Below are positions 62,665 to 64,000 of a stretch of DNA of 64,000 nt, piece after piece (position 1 is the first letter of the stretch; every line of letters starts with the position of its first letter). The stretch is from Clostridia bacterium. GTDB taxonomy: Bacteria; Bacillota; Clostridia; Oscillospirales; CAG-272. The stretch lies in assembly GCA_017621755.1 (NCBI GenBank), contig JAGASL010000006.1, positions 50,480 to 114,479 of the forward strand, read 5' to 3'. The notes beneath the pieces are model-generated. The model was given only the letters and a program-made list of their open reading frames with translations. It was not told the DNA's origin and did not search any database. The translations under genes were made by a program, and so were the position numbers.

Positions 62665-63159
62665 TTAACGAAGCGAGCGAAGAAGCGAGCCCGCGCTTTG
62701 CCCGTGGCATAGCGCAATGGCGATCGCATCGGCAGTATCATCCGGTCGCGGTGGCTTTTCTAAGCGCAGCAGGTGCGTTACCATATCAATGACCTGATGC
62801 TTCTCTGCCTTGCCGTACCCCACCACCGCCTGCTTGACCTGCAGCGGCGTGTATTCCGAAACGGGAATACCGTGCTGCTCGGCCACCAGCAGCACAACCC
62901 CGCGTGCTTCTGCAACAGCAATGGCCGTTGTTTGGTTGGTGTTAAAGAACAGCGATTCTACCGCCATCTCATCCGGATGGTATTTTTCAATAATCAGATT
63001 GAGGTTTTTGTAAATCATGGCCAGGCGAGAGCCAACCTCTGTCTTTGCCGGCGTGTTGATCGAGCCATAGCCCACCGGGCGAAAGGTCATGCCGTTTACA
63101 CGCTCTACAATGCCCCACCCGACGATTGCCAGGCCAGGGTCTATTCCCAATATTCTCAT
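62665..63159 (-). CDS. ruvC: Crossover junction endodeoxyribonuclease RuvC
   Basis: A 164-residue Holliday junction resolvase. Catalytic acids are D7 (ILGIDPG), E68 (MAVESLF), D141 and D144 (PDDTADAI), in the correct positions. The ATG at 63157-63159 is chosen over a GTG four codons upstream for GGGAGAGGG. ruvA and ruvB are not next to it. First gene of the ruvC-MTase-ecf-truA string. Confidence 0.96.
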   Translation of the reverse strand: MRILGIDPGLAIVGWGIVERVNGMTFRPVGYGSINTPAKTEVGSRLAMIYKNLNLIIEKYHPDEMAVESLFFNTNQTTAIAVAEARGVVLLVAEQHGIPVSEYTPLQVKQAVVGYGKAEKHQVIDMVTHLLRLEKPPRPDDTADAIAIALCHGQSAGSLLRSLR

Positions 63160-63193
63160 GCCCTCTCCCACATTCCATAATATTACATTTTAT

Positions 63194-63222
63194 ATTATAA
63201 CACATCCTACGGCGTTCGTCAA
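63194..63222 (-). promoter_or_regulatory. Promoter of the ruvC operon
   Basis: Minus strand TTGACG (63217-63222) and TATAAT (63194-63199), spacer 17 bases. Confidence 0.8.
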
Positions 63223-63294
63223 AGATTTTTGCAAAATTCTTTCCACCAACCACAAAATTTCTTTCACAACGCCCTGTTTTTCCCTTTTTCGTGC

Positions 63295-63323
63295 TTGACA
63301 AACCAATGAAAAAGGGGTATAAT
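63295..63323 (+). promoter_or_regulatory. Promoter of tRNA-Pro
   Basis: TTGACA (63295-63300) and TATAAT (63318-63323), perfect consensus, spacer 17 bases. Confidence 0.9.
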
Positions 63324-63336
63324 ATTACCGTTGCAT

Positions 63337-63412
63337 CGAGGTGTGGCGCAATTGGTAGCGCGCTTGCTTTGGGAGCAAGATGCTGCAGGTTCGAGTCCTG
63401 TCACTTCGACCA
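63337..63412 (+). tRNA. tRNA-Pro (anticodon UGG)
   Basis: A 76-base tRNA: acceptor CGAGGTG with CACTTCG (one G-T pair), anticodon loop TTTGGGA (UGG), T-arm GGTTCGAGTCC, encoded CCA. Own promoter and terminator. Confidence 0.96.
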
Positions 63413-63416
63413 TCTT

Positions 63417-63442
63417 GGCTCTGAAAAGCGATTTTCAGAGCC
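63417..63442 (+). terminator. Terminator of tRNA-Pro
   Basis: An 11-bp perfect stem GGCTCTGAAAA with TTTTCAGAGCC, loop 4, then TTTTATTTG. Confidence 0.9.
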
Positions 63443-63471
63443 TTTTATTTGTTTTCAGCGACGCAAATTTT

Positions 63472-63501
63472 GAGGGCTGACGATTGTTTTCGCCAGCCCT
63501 C
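63472..63501. repeat. Inverted repeat between tRNA-Pro and the iron-type ABC ATPase
   Basis: GAGGGCTGACG pairs with CGCCAGCCCTC with one mismatch around an 8-base loop. It lies just after the ATPase gene's stop on the minus strand, but an A run, not T, follows, so it may stabilise the transcript end rather than terminate it. Confidence 0.5.
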
Positions 63502-63530
63502 GCTCAATGTCAAAACAGCGGTATTATAAA

Positions 63531-64000
63531 TCAATATTCATACAAATACTTGCCTTTTTGCACTTGCTTTATTTTCACGCCAAATATATCCTCAACAATG
63601 TGCGATTCGCATATTTCGCTCGGTGTTCCGTAAGCAATGATCTTACCATTGCTCATCACGGTGAGCTTATCCGAAAAATCAAAGGCGAGTGGCAGGTCGT
63701 GCATCACGGTCACGATCCCCTTACCGTTATCGGAAAGCTGTTTTAACAGCCTCATCAATTCAAGCTGATGAGCGATATCAAGATAGGTGGTAGGCTCGTC
63801 CAGAAGAATATAATCGGTATCCTGAGCAAGAGCCATGGCAATATAGGCGTTCTGGCGCATACCACCGGAAAGCATAAACATCGGCTTTTCTGCAAAATCT
63901 GCAATTCCTACCTGTTCCATAGCGGAGTACGCAATTTCTCTGTCGCGGCTTGTATATTTTCTTGGATAGCTGAGATAAGGAAATCTACCGTGAAGCACCA
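63531..64000 (-). CDS. Iron/siderophore-type ABC transporter ATP-binding protein, cut by window edge
   Basis: The C-terminal part of an ATPase, about 155 residues visible; the N terminus with Walker A lies past base 64000. MLSGGMRQNAYIAMALAQD (signature), DYILLDEPTTYLDIAHQLELM (Walker B and D loop) and VMHDLPLAFDFSDKL are typical of FecE/FhuC-type importers of iron chelates or cobalamin. The permease and binding protein would lie to the right. No Fur box is visible because the promoter is outside. Confidence 0.88.
   Translation of the reverse strand, partial: VLHGRFPYLSYPRKYTSRDREIAYSAMEQVGIADFAEKPMFMLSGGMRQNAYIAMALAQDTDYILLDEPTTYLDIAHQLELMRLLKQLSDNGKGIVTVMHDLPLAFDFSDKLTVMSNGKIIAYGTPSEICESHIVEDIFGVKIKQVQKGKYLYEY

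Noticed and set aside
1..64000. CRISPR array, transposase, integrase, phage genes or toxin-antitoxin pairs
   Set aside because: No regularly spaced repeats and no such protein motifs were seen.

Overview
The window is an ordinary chromosomal segment of a Gram-positive, low-to-moderate GC bacterium, most likely a member of the class Clostridia (Bacillota). The evidence is gene content and order: whiA, a Spo0A-type regulator, ricT, the ecfA1-ecfA2-ecfT-truA block, the nusB-xseA-xseB-ispA-tlyA-nadK-argR-recN block, and glgC/glgD paired ADP-glucose pyrophosphorylase subunits. Nearly all promoters that can be read are sigma-A type with 17-bp spacers. Genus or species cannot be fixed from the sequence alone. 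No rRNA, insertion sequence, prophage, integrase or CRISPR array was seen.

Layout. (1) 1-10212, minus strand: one very long gene string, nusB, a Kae1/TsaD paralogue, xseA, xseB, ispA, a PAP2-like membrane protein, tlyA, nadK, argR, recN, murB, whiA and the start of dnaE, read from a promoter near 10300. (2) 10543-15745: a small membrane protein, an M18 aminopeptidase, a PflX-type radical SAM protein and a GH38 alpha-mannosidase, separated by divergent promoters and shared terminators. (3) 15928-23076: tRNA-Lys, enolase, the metG-tatD-radical SAM operon, a small cysteine-rich protein and GTP-dependent PEP carboxykinase. (4) 23319-28373: an FtsX-type ABC exporter pair, a Spo0A-like regulator with an atypical receiver, and an E2-like acyltransferase that lacks the catalytic histidine. 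(5) 28497-38639: a complete glycogen operon, glgB-glgC-glgD-glgA-glgP plus a GH13 hydrolase. (6) 38832-43008: tRNA-His, tRNA-Arg, then a sialidase-like protein, a membrane-anchored unknown, NfeD and an SPFH protein in one operon. (7) 43164-50303: an acyl-activating enzyme with its own acyl carrier protein, then topB, an RlmI-like methyltransferase, a divergent Smr-like protein and a GT2 glycosyltransferase. (8) 50455-55560: a lipoprotein, a histidine-less HPr-like protein, then holB, ricT, ferredoxin, trmN6 and rsmI. (9) 55669-64000: a class A PBP, ruvC, a methyltransferase, ecfA1/A2/T and truA, tRNA-Pro, and the ATPase of an iron-type ABC importer cut by the window edge.

The genes are mainly housekeeping: replication and repair (dnaE, holB, recN, ruvC, topB, xseAB), RNA modification (tlyA, rsmI, trmN6, truA, RlmI-like), envelope (murB, PBP, ispA) and central and storage carbon metabolism (enolase, PEPCK, glycogen). 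The best candidates for new biology are small deviations: a displaced Spo0A without the usual acidic pair, a Ser-only HPr, a stand-alone acyl-ACP ligase/ACP pair, a cytoplasmic Asp-box protein in an operon with NfeD/SPFH, and a basic tail on RicT. I did not find a large new mobile or defence system.
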